In this document: positions 34,594 through 46,237 of the stretch, piece by piece
Position numbering within the stretch: the first letter of the stretch is position 1
Layout of the letters: the number at the start of each line of letters is the position of its first letter
Assembly: GCA_007115705.1 (NCBI GenBank)
Contig: QXEO01000211.1
Location: 1,177,599-1,241,598 of the forward strand
Reading direction: 5' to 3'
Origin: Dactylis glomerata
Taxonomy: Eukaryota > Streptophyta > Magnoliopsida > Poales > Poaceae
DNA: 64,000 nucleotides
The notes under the pieces: generated by a model
What the model saw: the letters and a program-made list of their open reading frames with translations, nothing else
Databases searched by the model: none
What the model was told of the DNA's origin: nothing
Made by a program: the position numbers and the translations under genes

Positions 34594-37173
34594 AACTCCT
34601 GCTCGTCCTCGAGTAGGTAAGTGATAACAAAACAATAATTTTTGAGGTGACATGCACCAACTCAATCTTGATCAAATGATGTAAAGCATTGAGTGCTAAG
34701 ATCAAAGTACTCTAAACATATTCTCAAAAAAAAGTACTCTAAACATGGGCATAAAAGGTATAATCTTGACAATAAAACTTAGCAACCATGTTATAATATG
34801 AAAAGTAACACAAACAAAAGATCATGAGTAATAATGCCTTGAAAGTCAAGTGTGTGTTTCGAGCATATAGAAAAACATAGAAAAGTGGTATTCAGCTTCT
34901 CCTTCATGGAGTAGCAAAACATAAATGCATAGGACACCTTCAAGTTTAAGAGGGTGACTAGATACAAATAATTTAAGAATAAGCAAAACCATAATCATGA
35001 ATAAATCAATAATAAATTTTGGGACCATGCACATTATACTCAGAATGACAACTATGCTCTCTTAGAAGGTGCATAAAGGCAGAAGGTGAAGACTCAACAT
35101 AAAAGTAAAAGAAAGGCCCTTCGCAGAGGGAAGCAGGGATTAAACATGTGCTAGAGCTTTTCATTTGTAAAACAGAGATAAAAATTTGTTTTGAGAGGTG
35201 GTTGTTATTGTCAATGATTGGCAATGGTGTTCTTACTATATTCCATACTAAGCAAATTTTGAGAGAGATTGGCACATTCGTGCTCTTTTTAAAGCTTGGC
35301 ACTCCTCCCCACTTTTCCTTTCACAAACCATGGCTAACCGATTCCATCGGGTGCCCACCAACTTCCACATACCATGGAGGAGTGCCTTTTTTCTTTTATT
35401 TTTTCCTTTTTTTCTTTTTTTGAAATATAACAATATGGAAGATATCAAATCCGACCACTACGTCCCCATGAGCTGAAAACAGTGTCACAAAATAAGAAAT
35501 ATTTTGAAGGTTTTTTGAAAGGTAGCACATGAAAATTTACTTGGAATGGCTTGCAAATACAATGCATAGGAATTTATAGTGGACTCTTTGGAATAAACTT
35601 GTTTTTTGGGAGTTGGATGCACGAGAAGTCTTCCCTCTCAGTACAGATGAAGGCTAGCAAAAGACTGGGAGCGACCAACTAAGAGAGCAATAACGACCAT
35701 AATCATGCATAGCGACAAAACATTATTAACCAAAGCATAAAGTGGTATCACAAGTTAAAAACCAAATGATCATAGAGGCTTGAGGTGACTTGTTAAAGTC
35801 AAACATGGTGTAAGCATGCACCAAGTCAACCCAAATAAAGCATCAAAGGAGAAAACCACAATAATATGCTCCCATATAATAAAAACAACGCATGATTCTT
35901 TCAAAGGCACATTAAGAAATCTCAGTCATTTGAGATAAGTCATGCTACAGAAAAAACTACTAAGCATACTATCAAAATAACATCAAGCATGACATGCAAA
36001 AGTCTAAGCCATAGTCTAAACAAGCTCCCATGTGTACCACTATAGGCATGAAACTTTTTTCACTTCTCCAACACCAATCAACCTTTTTATAACAACTCTT
36101 AAAAATGAAAACCATCATAGACCAGAGTTCTAAACACACCTTGATACAAAGAAATAACAAGTTCTGAACAAAAATCAAGGCGAAAAACGAAATCTAAACG
36201 CAGTACTAGAAAAAGAGAACACTCGTTGAACGAAAAGAGTGAAAACTAGAGTGTTCTTGGCAATGAAAAACGGAATGTGTCTTCTCCAAAAGAAATATGT
36301 TGGGGTCCCACCATTTATTGCAGAAAACAAAACAAAACTAAACTGAAAGCAAAAGTAAAGATGCTCTAAGAAAAATACATAGAATACAAAGCAATAAAAA
36401 TATAGTGTCTTGAAAGACAACCTGATTTTTGTCGATGAAGAAGGGGTGCCTCGGGGCATCCCCAAGCTTTGACGCTTGTACCTCTTGGATATTTCTTGGG
36501 GTGACATGGGCATCCCCAAGCTTGAGCTTTTTTTCATACTTCATCTCATCTCATCATTCTCCTTTCCCAACACTTGAAATCTTCCTTCATACAAAACTTC
36601 ACACAATTTTATTAGCAACATTAGTGTAAGCACGATACTAAATCTACTCTTTGGTTCAGTTTCAACTCAAGTAAAGAACCCATTAAATCATAAGCTACTG
36701 TAGCAACTTCCTCAAAAGTTCCGTGTTCAAAAGAACTAAAAAAGAAAGTGATAAAGAGGCATACACAAATAGTGGCAGAAATTTGTCAAAACAGAATAGC
36801 TGGTAAAGATCGATTTTTTTGAAAATCTTCTGTTGCTCAAATCAAAAAGTGCAAAACTAATGAAAGTTAGGCAATAACCTGGGGCATGTGCACAAGAAAT
36901 CGCAGATCAAAAAGACATTCTAAGAATTTTCACGAATTTGTGCGGTACAGCGTAGAAATCTATTTCAGGACCGCAACTTCCCCAAATCTTACCTTCCTCT
37001 AATTAGAGGTTCTTCTTGGCACAAAAATGAAATAAAAGTGATAAGGAGAGGTCATTATAGTAGTAATAACTTCCAAGACTCAACAGAAAGAAAAAGTACT
37101 GAAAAGAAAAATTGGGTTATCTCCCAAGAGTGTTTTTCTTTAATGCCTTTGAGCTAGGCACGGAAAGTGGAAA
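34594..37173 (-). other. Non-coding 3' region of element G
   Basis: Collinear with that of A and C except for a replaced block at about 35140-35520, which holds an 11-base inverted repeat (35298-35308 with 35376-35386) and a T-rich tract. No gene supported. Confidence 0.65.
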
Positions 37174-37767
37174 TCAAGTATTTTCAAATGAAGCATTAAG
37201 ATCAATAGCAGAAGTCTTTTCAACAAGGAATTGTATTTTATCCAAATGAGTTTTTGAAGATCCCTTATGAACACTCGTGGGTTCACTACTTTCATCAAAA
37301 GGGTTTTCAGGAACAATCCAATCAAAATTCCTTTTCAACGCTTCATGCATTCCTACGAGTTTGAAAGGTATTGGTACTTTTATTTCTTCCTTATTTGTAC
37401 CAACAAACTCTATGCGTGTGCCAAGCATATTAAAACGCTCAAAAACTTTCCGAGCTTCTATAACAACATCTCTAAATTCTTTACACAAAGTCTCCAAAAT
37501 AAAATCTTTCTTTTTGGAGTCTTCGAAATCATAAAGCTTAAGAAACATTTGCTGCATAAAAGGATTAAGGTTAACAAACCTAGCCTCCAACATGTGAACT
37601 AAATAAGCAGCTGCAACTTCATAACTAGGAGCAAGTTTGGCTAAAGATCTATCCTCAACATCTTTATGCTTACTAACATGATTAAAGAACTCCCCGATGT
37701 TATCTTTCCCAATTATAGAACCACTACCTATTGAAAGGTCTTCCAGAACGTACTTTGGGAACAACAT
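37174..37767 (-). CDS. Conserved ORF of non-autonomous Athila-type element G
   Basis: Open frame of 197 codons, collinear with the C and A copies throughout: MLFPKYVLEDLSIGSGSIIG start, LAPSYEVAAAYLVHMLEARF, FLKLYDFEDSKKKDFILETL, IEARKVFERFNML, KVPIPFKLVGMHEALKRNF, ENPFDESSEP and GSSKTHLDKI, ending ..NASFENT. Many differences from C are conservative (Asp/Glu, Lys/Arg, Ile/Val) although the two LTR pairs have diverged strongly, which hints at past selection on the protein. No known domain. Immediately upstream a ~50-bp block around CCACTACCTATTGAAAGGT is duplicated (37720-37792). Confidence 0.75.
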   Translation of the reverse strand: MLFPKYVLEDLSIGSGSIIGKDNIGEFFNHVSKHKDVEDRSLAKLAPSYEVAAAYLVHMLEARFVNLNPFMQQMFLKLYDFEDSKKKDFILETLCKEFRDVVIEARKVFERFNMLGTRIEFVGTNKEEIKVPIPFKLVGMHEALKRNFDWIVPENPFDESSEPTSVHKGSSKTHLDKIQFLVEKTSAIDLNASFENT

Positions 37768-37900
37768 AATGAACCACTACCTATTGAAAGGTATTTTCGA
37801 TAAAAAGATGCAAGCAAAAATAAAGTAAAGAAAATAAGGAAAACAATAACAAAGTAAAAGATTGGAAGTGAGAGACTTCCCTTGCAGATATCCTCTTTCT

Positions 37901-37917
37901 CCCCGGCAACGGTGCCC
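37901..37917 (-). promoter_or_regulatory. Primer-binding site of element G (tRNA-Asp type, degraded)
   Basis: Plus-strand CCCCGGCAACGGTGCCC, two changes from the C version, 11 bases from the 5' LTR. Confidence 0.75.
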
Positions 37918-37928
37918 GAAAAATTTCT

Positions 37929-39558
37929 TGATAGTGTGTGATAGCCACCCAGTTGGGAACCCCAAGAGGAATGTATGATGAGCACAGCAGCAAGTCTTCC
38001 CTCAGTATGAAACCAAAGTTTAATCAAACCAGTAGGAGAAAGAACCAACTTCTAAAAGTTGATGCTAGCTGGCTTGGCGATAGCTCCAGACAATTTATAT
38101 ATGGCGCCTTATCTTGGGCATAGCTTTGCACCAGCAGCAACGTGGAACCTGCACACAACACAACCAAAGTACTTTGCCCCAACTTGCTGTGAGGGTATCA
38201 ATCTCACCGGTTTGCTGTAAACAAAGGATTAAGCGTATCGTGTGGTAAAAGATAGTTGTTTGCGAGTAAGTAAATAATGGTTGTAAAAGTAAATGGTAAT
38301 ATGAATGTAAAATAATGGACCGAGGTCCACAGTTCACTAGAGGTGTCTCTCCATAAAGATAAATAACATGCTGGGTAAACAAACTATAGTTGGGCAATTG
38401 ACAGAATAAAGAATGCAAAAAACGCATGTACATATCATGAAGATCACTATGAGATTCACTTGGGCAATACAACGTAATACATAGACCGTAATCCAATTGC
38501 ATCTATGACTAATAATCCACCCGCTGGATATCATCCGAACAAACGTTGGGTATTAAGTTGCAAGCAACAGATTATCGCCTTAAGCAAAGTTTGTAAAGTA
38601 AACAATACAAATGTCCTTGGACACAAGATTGATGTTTTCTCCCTAGTAGCAACAACACATCTACAACTTTAGAGGTTGTTGTCACTCCCCCAAGTTACTA
38701 GAGGCATGAACCCACTATCGAGCATAAATACTCCCTCTTGAAATCACTAGCATCTACTCGGCCAAGATATCTACTAGCAACGGAGAGCATGCAAGATCAT
38801 AAACAACATAGAGATGATAAATCACAAATCAACTTGACATAGTACTAAATATTCATCGAATTACAACAAACACAATATGTAGAATTACATAACGATGATC
38901 TTGATCATGATAGGCAGCCCACAAGATCTAAACATGAAGCACATGGAGGAGAAGACATCCATCTAGCTACTGCTATGGACCCGTAGTCCAAGGTAAACTA
39001 CTCACACATCACTCCGGAGGCAGGCATGGTGATGAAGAAGGCCTCCGGTGGTGATTCCCCTCTCCGGAAGGGTGCCGAAAAGAGCTTCTGGACCCTCCCG
39101 ATCTCGCGTCGATGATGGTGGCGGCTTGCAGTATGTTTTCTGGAATATTGATCGGGTGCTTAGGGTTTTCTCGTCGAGGAGAATATATAGGCGGAAGAGC
39201 GATGTTAGGGGGTGGACCAGGGGCCCACACCATGCCCCGGTGCGGCCAGGGGGTGGCCGTCGCCATGGGGGGGTGTGGCCGCCCTCTGGCCTCCCTCCGT
39301 CTCTGATTTGGACTCCGTCTAATGTCGGGAAAATAGGAACTTTGGCTTTTGTTTCGTCCAATTCTGAGAATATTTCCTGTGTAACTTTTCTGTAACACAA
39401 AAACAGCAGAAAACAGGGAACTGGCACTATGGCATCTCGTTAATAGGTTAGTTCTGGAAAATGCATACAAACGCCATGAAGTGTAACAAAACATAAAACA
39501 AATTGTGCGTAAACAAGCATGGAGCATAAAAAATTATAGATACATTTGAGACGTATCA
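37929..39558 (-). mobile_element. 5' LTR of element G
   Basis: Plus-strand TGATAGTGTGTG ... GACGTATCA, with a TATATA box read on the minus strand near 39184-39189. Confidence 0.88.
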
Positions 39559-39563
39559 ATCAT

Positions 39564-41935
39564 CGATTCCACTGCCAGTTGTGAGCGTCTATCTTTCCTC
39601 GATGCCTACTCAGGGTACAATTAGATAAGGCCAAAGGTCAAAGATGAAGACAAGAACGCATTCATCACCCCTCACGGGGTGTACTACTACATGACGATGC
39701 CCTTTGGCTTGAAGAACGCTGGAGCCACCTATCAACATAGCATGTAGGCCTGCCTAAAGGAGCAGATCGGCCGCAACGTCGAAGTCTATGTCGACGATAT
39801 CGTCATCAAGACCACAAAAGCAGACAGCATGCTCAATGATTTGCGTGAAACTTTCGCCAACCTCAATCGCAACAGCATCAAGCTCAACCCGAAGAAGTTC
39901 TCCTTCAGAGTACCAAAGGGCCAGCTCTTAGGGTACCCCATCTCTGAAAGAGAAGTCGAGGGCAACCCAGAGAAAATTCGAGCAATCATCAACATGCAGC
40001 CATCGTAGACGCTTTGACATGTCCAGTAGTTGACAAGACGTCTAGCGGCACTCAGTTGTTTCATTAGCAAACTAGACAAACAAATTCACTAGGACAGCAG
40101 AAGGACAAGCAGCCTTCGACGACCTCAAGCGTCGCTTGTCGACATCTCCAGTGTTGGTAACACCGCGCAAGAAGGAGCCAATGCTGCTGTACATAGCTGC
40201 GACCAACCAGGTGGTCAACTCTGCGCTCGTCATCAAACGCGCAGAGGAAGGCAAAGCGCACAGAGTGCAACGTCCCGTCTACTACCTTAGCGAGGTGCTC
40301 TCGCCAACCAAGCAAAGGTACCCTCACTACTAGAAGCTAGCATATGCCATATACATGACAGGACAGAAGCTGCCACACTACTTTGAATGCCATTCAATCA
40401 TAGTGGTGGCCTCGACCCCGGTCTTGAGCATACTCCACAACCCCGATGCCACGGGGCTCTTCTATCTATGGGGCATCACTCTCGGCCCATGGGAAATTAT
40501 GTACCAGTGGCAGTCAGCAATGAAGTCGCAAGTCCTTCCAGACTTCATCGCCGAATGGAACGAAGCTCAGATGCCCGAGCTCCCGAAAATGTCGAATACT
40601 TGGACGATCTACGTCAATGGCTCCAAGCACGTTTCAGGAGCAGGAGCGGGAGTAATCCTTGTGTCCCTGCAAGGAGACAAGACGTGCTATGTTCTTCGTA
40701 TGCGATTCGCCAACCTTTCCAACAACGAAGCTGAGTACGAAGCTGTCATGCACGGCATGCGCATGGCAATGGTGTGCGGCGCCACACGCATCAAGATCCA
40801 TGTCGATTCGAACCTCATCGCTTAGCAAGTCATGAAGGATTGCGACGCAACTTGTGCAAACATGATCGCGTACCATGCAATGTATGAAAAACTCGAAGGC
40901 AATTTCGAGGGCAGCGAGGTAACACACATCGGCCAAGAAAGCAATGAGGAGGCAGATTCCTTGGCCAACATTGGATCCAAGTGTCTACCGATCCCGCTAG
41001 GGGTCCTTTTTTAAGAGATATTCTATCAAGATCAAACCAGCCACAGTCGACCCAACGTTAGCAACACGTTCGGGGGCTGGATCCATCGAAGACTCGCCAG
41101 CAATAGAGCAGGAAGACCTGACCAAGCAAGCGGCCCAAGTCATGCTAGTCGAAGTAGTATGGACGAAGCCATACCTCGTCTACCTGCTGAGAGGCGAGCT
41201 GCCCGAAGATGTTGTCCATCGTCGTCAAGTCATGTGCCGCTCCAAGGCCTTCACCATAATTAGGGAGAGCTCTACAAACGCAGCACAGCAGGCATCCTCC
41301 AAAGATGCATCGCATCCGAGGACGGCATCGCTCTTCTTCGGGACATCCATGAAGGAACCTGCGGGCATCACACCAGCAGTCGAACCCTCGTCGCCAAGGC
41401 CTTCCGCTCGGGGTTCTACTAGCTTTCGGCACTCCATGACGCCAAGAACATCGTCGAGTGGTGCGACACGTGCCAGCGTTTCACAATAAAGCCTCATGCA
41501 CCCGCATCAGAGCTATGAACCATCCCTCAGGCCTGACCCTTCGCACAATGGGGGCTTGTCGGACCTCTGCCCAAGTCATCACGAGGTGGACATACCTACC
41601 TGCTAGTCGCAGTTGATAAATTCTCCAAATGGATCAAAGTGGTCCCGGTGACTAACCAAGAAGCGACCACAGCCGTCAAGTTCTTCGAGTCCATCACTTG
41701 TTGGTATGGGATGCCCAATAGTATCATCACCGACAACGGCACCAACTTCACCTCTCGTGAGTTTCAAGAATTCGCCAAGAAGCTCAGCATCCAGATCAAG
41801 TACGCATCGGTGACGCATCCCAAGTCCAACGGGCAGGTCAAAAGGGCAAATAAGCTTATTTGCGGCGGCCTGAAGAAGCGACTACTTCGACCCCGCAAAC
41901 ACTCATATACTCATGTGAATATATGGAGTACTTAG
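39564..41935 (+). pseudogene. pol of Tat-lineage element F (RT, dual RNase H, integrase; truncated)
   Basis: Continues the reverse transcriptase: FLDAYSGYN, MPFGLKNAGATYQ, YVDDIVIK (39787). A frame change near 40075 leads to RNase H (RLSTSPVLVTPRKKEPMLLY) and a second, Tat-type RNase H (TWTIYVNGSKHVSGAGAGVI, NNEAEYEAVMHG, then a stop just after the HVDSN motif, about 40823). Integrase follows: C-x-x-C at about 41470, an altered core (WGLVGPLPKS lacks the expected Asp), IITDNGTNF (second Asp kept), and SNGQVKRANKLI, where the catalytic Glu is Lys. Coding ends at about 41930, where P450 upstream sequence begins. Numerous TAG stops; inactive and old. Confidence 0.88.
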
Positions 41936-42130
41936 CATGAGATTAAAACACTCTTGTGTTGTTTACAAAAACTCACAACCCAGGGGAAATGTTCTTTCAC
42001 ACGTATCTGGATGAATGAAAATTAAACAATCCGCCCGTCCGTGTTGGCCATGTGGCGCATGTTAGTCATTGCTTATATAACACCACCATTAGTTCCTGTA
42101 GTTGAGTCTGAAACTAAGCCATTTGCCCAC
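41936..42130 (+). promoter_or_regulatory. P450 promoter region
   Basis: Unique sequence between the broken F integrase and the P450 start. TATATAA at 42074-42080 lies 51-57 bases before the ATG, a normal TATA-to-start distance with a short leader. The truncated retroelement edge lies under 150 bases upstream of the TATA box, so distal promoter elements were either lost or are now retroelement-derived. Confidence 0.6.
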
Positions 42131-43760
42131 ATGGACCTACTAAGCGCACCCATGACCCTCTCTCTCTGTCTATTCTCACTTGTGGTGATCGTACTTGGGC
42201 GCAAATCAGTCAAGCACAGGAATCGGCCTCCAGGTCCATGGTGCCTCCCCTTGATCGGCAATCTTCTGCATCTCCTTGGCTCCCAGCCGCAGGCCGCCCT
42301 ACGGGACCTCGCCAGGAAGCACGGCCCGGTGATGCAGTTGAGGCTGGGCCAAATCGACGCCGTTGTGATCTCCTCACCTGCGGCGGCGCAGGAGGTGCTC
42401 CGGGACAAGGACCTTACGTTCGCGTCGCGGCCAAGCTTGCTGGCCGCCGATATCCTTCTCTACGGGAACATGGACATCGCCTTCGCGCCATATGGCGAGT
42501 ACTGGCGAACGCTTCGCAAGATCTGCGTGATGGAGCTCCTCAGCGCCCGCAAGGTCCGGCAGCTAGCGCCGGTGCGGCACACTGAGACCCTCTCCCTGGT
42601 TAGGAAGATCGCCGCCACAGGGCGTTGCGAGCCGGTCAATCTCGGAAGGCTGGTCGCAGAGTGCTCGATTGGGATCACCGGAAAGGCAACCTTCGGTTGT
42701 GCGTGCCGCGAGGAGCTCCAGGAGCAGTACATGTCGGTCATCCATGCGGTCGCCAAATATACCGGGGGGTTCAGCGCCGGGGATCTCTTTCCGTCGCTGT
42801 GGTTCGTGGACGTGGCCTCTGGTCTGACACGACAGCTCTGGCGAGCACACCGTCAGCTGGATGCCATATCTGAGGAGATAATCGCTGAGTGCAAGGCGCA
42901 ACGAGAGGATATGGTGAAGAAGAAGACCGAAGAAGAGAAAAAAGGAGAAGATGAAGACCTTGTGAGTGTCTTGCTTAGGATCAAGGAGGAGGGGAAGCTT
43001 GACATTCCCATCAGTACCACAACCATCAAAGCGATCCTATTTGTAAGTAATCAATTAACCCATCTCTAATCAGTTGCTTCTGTACCATGGATAATGCATA
43101 CTCATCTTTAGTGGTTCAATTTAGGACATGCTTACGGGAGGGACCGAGACGACCTCATCAGCCGCTGAGTGGATCATGTCGGAGCTGATGAGGAACCCCG
43201 TTGTGATGGCCAAAGCACAGGCCGAGGTTCGTCGAGTACTGGATGGCAAGAGGCCGCAAGACCATGAGAGCCACATGGATATGCTATCCTACACAAGGAT
43301 GGTGATCAAGGAGGGCCTGAGGCTGAACCCAGTGGTTCCGCTTCTTCTCCCCCGTCTCTGTCAGGAGACCTGCAACATTGGTGGATTCGAGGTCACCAAG
43401 GGCACCAAGGTCATCGTCAACGCGTGGGCAATGGCGAGGAGCCCCGACCACTGGAACGATGCAGATGAATTCAGGCCAGAGAGGTTCAATGAGCACAGTG
43501 CCGCCGCAGACTACAAGGGCTCTCTATTTCATTACCTCCCGTTCGGAAGCGGAAGGAGGATGTGTCCCGGAGATACCTTTGGGCTCGCTGTGCTGGAGCT
43601 CATGGTTGCACGTCTTCTCTACTACTTCGACTGGAGTCTCCCCAACGGAATGCGACCGGATGAGCTTGATATGGACATGATGGTTGGTGCAGCAGCTAAG
43701 CGGAAAAACCAGCTGCACCTACTGGCGTCACCGTATATGGAGCTGGCAGTGGAAATTTGA
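42131..43760 (+). CDS. Cytochrome P450, CYP71 clan (CYP99A-like), two exons
   Basis: Exons 42131-43042 and 43125-43760 join in phase 0 across an 82-base GT-AG intron and give 515 residues, the normal length. ER-anchored haem monooxygenase by family. Visible in order: N-terminal hydrophobic anchor (residues ~5-25); proline hinge PPGPWCLPLIGN; C-helix motif EYWRTLRKIC; I-helix oxygen-binding LTGGTETTSS at the exon 2 start; K-helix KEGLRL (ExxR); FRPERF; haem loop PFGSGRRMCPG with the Cys ligand. No stops or frameshifts. From memory the closest match is rice CYP99A2/A3 (momilactone diterpenoid pathway), sharing stretches such as VISSPAAAQEVLRDKD; subfamily assignment needs a search. An upstream in-frame ATG (42041) was rejected because the TATA box lies downstream of it. 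The substrate cannot be read from sequence. Confidence 0.95.
43043..43124 (+). other. P450 intron (82 bp)
   Basis: Donor TTTGTAAGTA and acceptor TTCAATTTAG flank it; the position, just before the I-helix DMLTGG motif, is the conserved single-intron position of A-type plant P450 genes (family knowledge). Confidence 0.92.
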
Positions 43761-43989
43761 AGCCTCGATCGCCTCATCAGTTTTTAGTTTATGTTCATTG
43801 TTAATTTTCCAGCATGCGCTAATGCTGCCACGTACCTGATGGAACTGATAGTATCCATTTTCAAATATATTTTTCGTCATCCATTGCGATAAGTAAATGT
43901 ATCATCTTACCCCTCCACACCTCACTATGCTATCAGCTCACGGGCCAGCTCCATTTTCAGTTATTTTTTTGGAATTTTTACGGTAATCA
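43761..43989 (+). other. P450 3' flank
   Basis: Unique AT-rich sequence, probably 3' UTR and downstream sequence. No canonical AATAAA seen. It ends where element H coding begins at about 43990. Confidence 0.45.
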
Positions 43990-46237
43990 GACTACTATCT
44001 GAGCGAAGTGCTCACCCTCTCCAAGCAAAACTACCCGTACTACTAGAAGGTCGCGTACGGCGTGTACATGACGGCCAGGAAGTTGAAGCACTACTTCGAG
44101 GAGCATCCCATCACGGTGGTGAGCACCACACCGCTCTCGGAGATCATCGGATGCAAAGATGCCACTGGCAGAGTGGCTAAGTGGGTGATTGAGCTAGCTG
44201 CTCATATCATTCAGTACAAGCCTAGGACGACGATCAAGTCCTAGATCCTGGCTGATTTCTTTGCTGACTGGGGAGAAAACCAATACCTGCCACCGGCTCC
44301 ATACTCCACCTATTGGCGGATGAACTTCGATGGATCCAAGATGCGCAGGGGCTTGGGAGCCGGCGTCGTCCTCACTTCTCCCAAGAGAGACAGGCTACAT
44401 TACGTGCTGCAGATCCACTTCACCGCTTCGAACAACGTCGCCGAGTATGAGGCCCTGGTGCATGGGCTCAAGCTGGCCAAGGAGATTAGCATCCGGAAGA
44501 TCCTCTGCTTCGGAGATTCTGACCTCTTGGTGCACCAGGTCTCAAGAGAATGGGACGCTAAGGACACCTACATGGCCTCCTACCGCTTCTACGTCCAGCA
44601 GCTCTGTGGGTTCTTCCAATGTTGTGAGTTCCATCACATCCCCAGAGCAAACAATGACAAAGCGGTCCAGCTGTCGAAGATTGGCTCCACGAGGCAAGCG
44701 ATTCCAGCCGGAGTGTCGCTGGAGATAATTCGCAAGCCCTCCATCAAGTCGTCGCCGGAATATGGCTCCATCCAAGTGCCAGAAGACCCAGCTCCGGCCA
44801 AGGCACCATTGCCGACCCCGGGGGCTGCCACCTCGGCGCAAGAATGAGCAGCCGGCCAGCCCAGCGCGGCCGGCTCGGCGAAGGAACCAGGGGCTGCCAA
44901 CTCCAAGCTGGCACCTGCAGCCAGCCAACTCGGTGAAGTCGACACATCGACATACCCAGGGGCTGCTGACCCTCTCATCGCCACCGTCTTCCACATCCGG
45001 GAGATACCATCCTGGGCGGAGCCATTCTCCAACTACCTCCTCACTGGGGACTTGCCGCCGAACGAAACAGAAGCTAGGCGACTCCAGCACCGTGCGCAGG
45101 CATACACATCATCAACAATGAGTTGTACAACCGCAGCGTGTCAGGAATCTTCCAGAAGTGCGTTGAGCTGAAATAAGGACGAGAGCTGCCGAAGGAGATA
45201 CATCAAGGGGAGTGCGGACATCACGCATCTTCCAGGGCCATTGTGGCCAAAGCTTTCCGCCATGGATTCTACTTGCCGACGGCCCTACAAGATGTGGAGC
45301 TCCTGGTGAAGCAGTGCAACGGCTGCCAGCGCTTCTCCAAGCACAGGCACACCCCAGCAGCGGCCCTCAAGACCATTCCCCTCACATGGTCATCCGGGGC
45401 CTCAACATGGTGGGACCATTCAAGACAGTGCCCGGGGGCTTGACGCATCTCCTGGTAGCCGTTGACAAGTTCACTAAGTGGATTGAAGCCAAGCCAATTA
45501 AAAAGCTTGATGGCTCGTCAACTTTCAAGTTCTTCAATGAGATCATCGTAAGATATGGAGTACCGCACAGCATCATCACTGACAACGTGACAAACTTCAC
45601 AAAGGGCTTCTTCACAGAGTTCTGCAGCTAGAAGGGAATCCGGCTGGAACTGGCATCAGTGGTGCACCCTCAGTCCAACGGGCAAGTGAAGAAGGCAAAT
45701 GGCCTGATCCTAGCCGGCATCAACCCAAGACTGGTTGAGCCCCTTGAGCGCTTTATCGGCTGCTGGGTCGAGGAGCTACCCTCAGTGCTCTGGAGCTTGC
45801 GCACCACTCCCAAATGTTCTGTCGGCTTCACTCCTTTCTTCCTGGTCTACGGGGCAGAGGCTGTGCTACCCACCAAAATCGAATTTGACGCGCCCAGAGT
45901 GGTCTAGTACACGCAAGAGCAAGCGAAAGAAGCTCATGAAGACAACGTCGACCTGCTCGAGGAGGCACGAGAGCAGGCCTTGGCCAGATCAGCGCTCTAC
46001 CAGCAGCTGCTGCGACGCTATCATAGCCAGAAGATCCATCCTCTCGCGTTCCGTGAAGGAGATCTCGTACTCCGGCTAGTCCAAAACACCAAAGGCATGC
46101 ACAAGCTGTCCTCTCCTTGGGAGGGACCATTCATTGTCAGCCGGGTGCTAGGCAATGGGGCATACTACCTCATCGACGCGCAAGAGCCGAGGAAGAACAA
46201 GGCAGTTAATTCTGACAAGGAGACAGAGCGTCCCTAG
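43990..46237 (+). pseudogene. RNase H and integrase of Tat-lineage element H (5' truncated)
   Basis: Starts within the first RNase H (YYLSEVLTLSKQNYPYY, stop, KVAYGVYMT). The second Tat-type RNase H follows: YWRMNFDGSKMRRGLGAG, NNVAEYEALVHG, CFGDSDLLVHQ, all core acids kept, open to 44847. After frame changes, the integrase zinc region (CGHHASSRAI ... CNGCQRF) and core appear: GLNMVGPFK (first Asp now Asn), IITDNVTNF (second Asp kept), SNGQVKKANGLI (Glu now Lys). The C-terminal part (FREGDLVLRLVQ, LSSPWEGPFIVSRV) ends at the TAG at 46235. A different element from F, since both carry the same domains. Confidence 0.88.

Larger units (their letters stand above)
32950..39558 (-). mobile_element. 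Athila-type non-autonomous element G, reversed
   Basis: LTRs 32950-34578 (1629 bp, 3') and 37929-39558 (1630 bp, 5'); flanks ATGAT (32945-32949) and ATCAT (39559-39563) form a 5-bp target duplication with one mismatch. It carries the primer site, one ORF and a 2.6 kb non-coding region with internal polypurine copies. Part of that region (about 35140-35520) is unlike the equivalent part of A and C. The first ~270 LTR bases show about 21 differences, so G is older than C. Confidence 0.9.

Noticed and set aside
42041..42130. Longer P450 N-terminus from an upstream in-frame ATG
   Set aside because: The TATA box (42074-42080) lies inside it, and P450 products start with the membrane anchor, as the ATG at 42131 provides.
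43030..43130. Frameshift between the two P450 ORFs
   Set aside because: GTAAGT and TTTAG define an 82-base intron at the conserved position and the exons join in phase 0.
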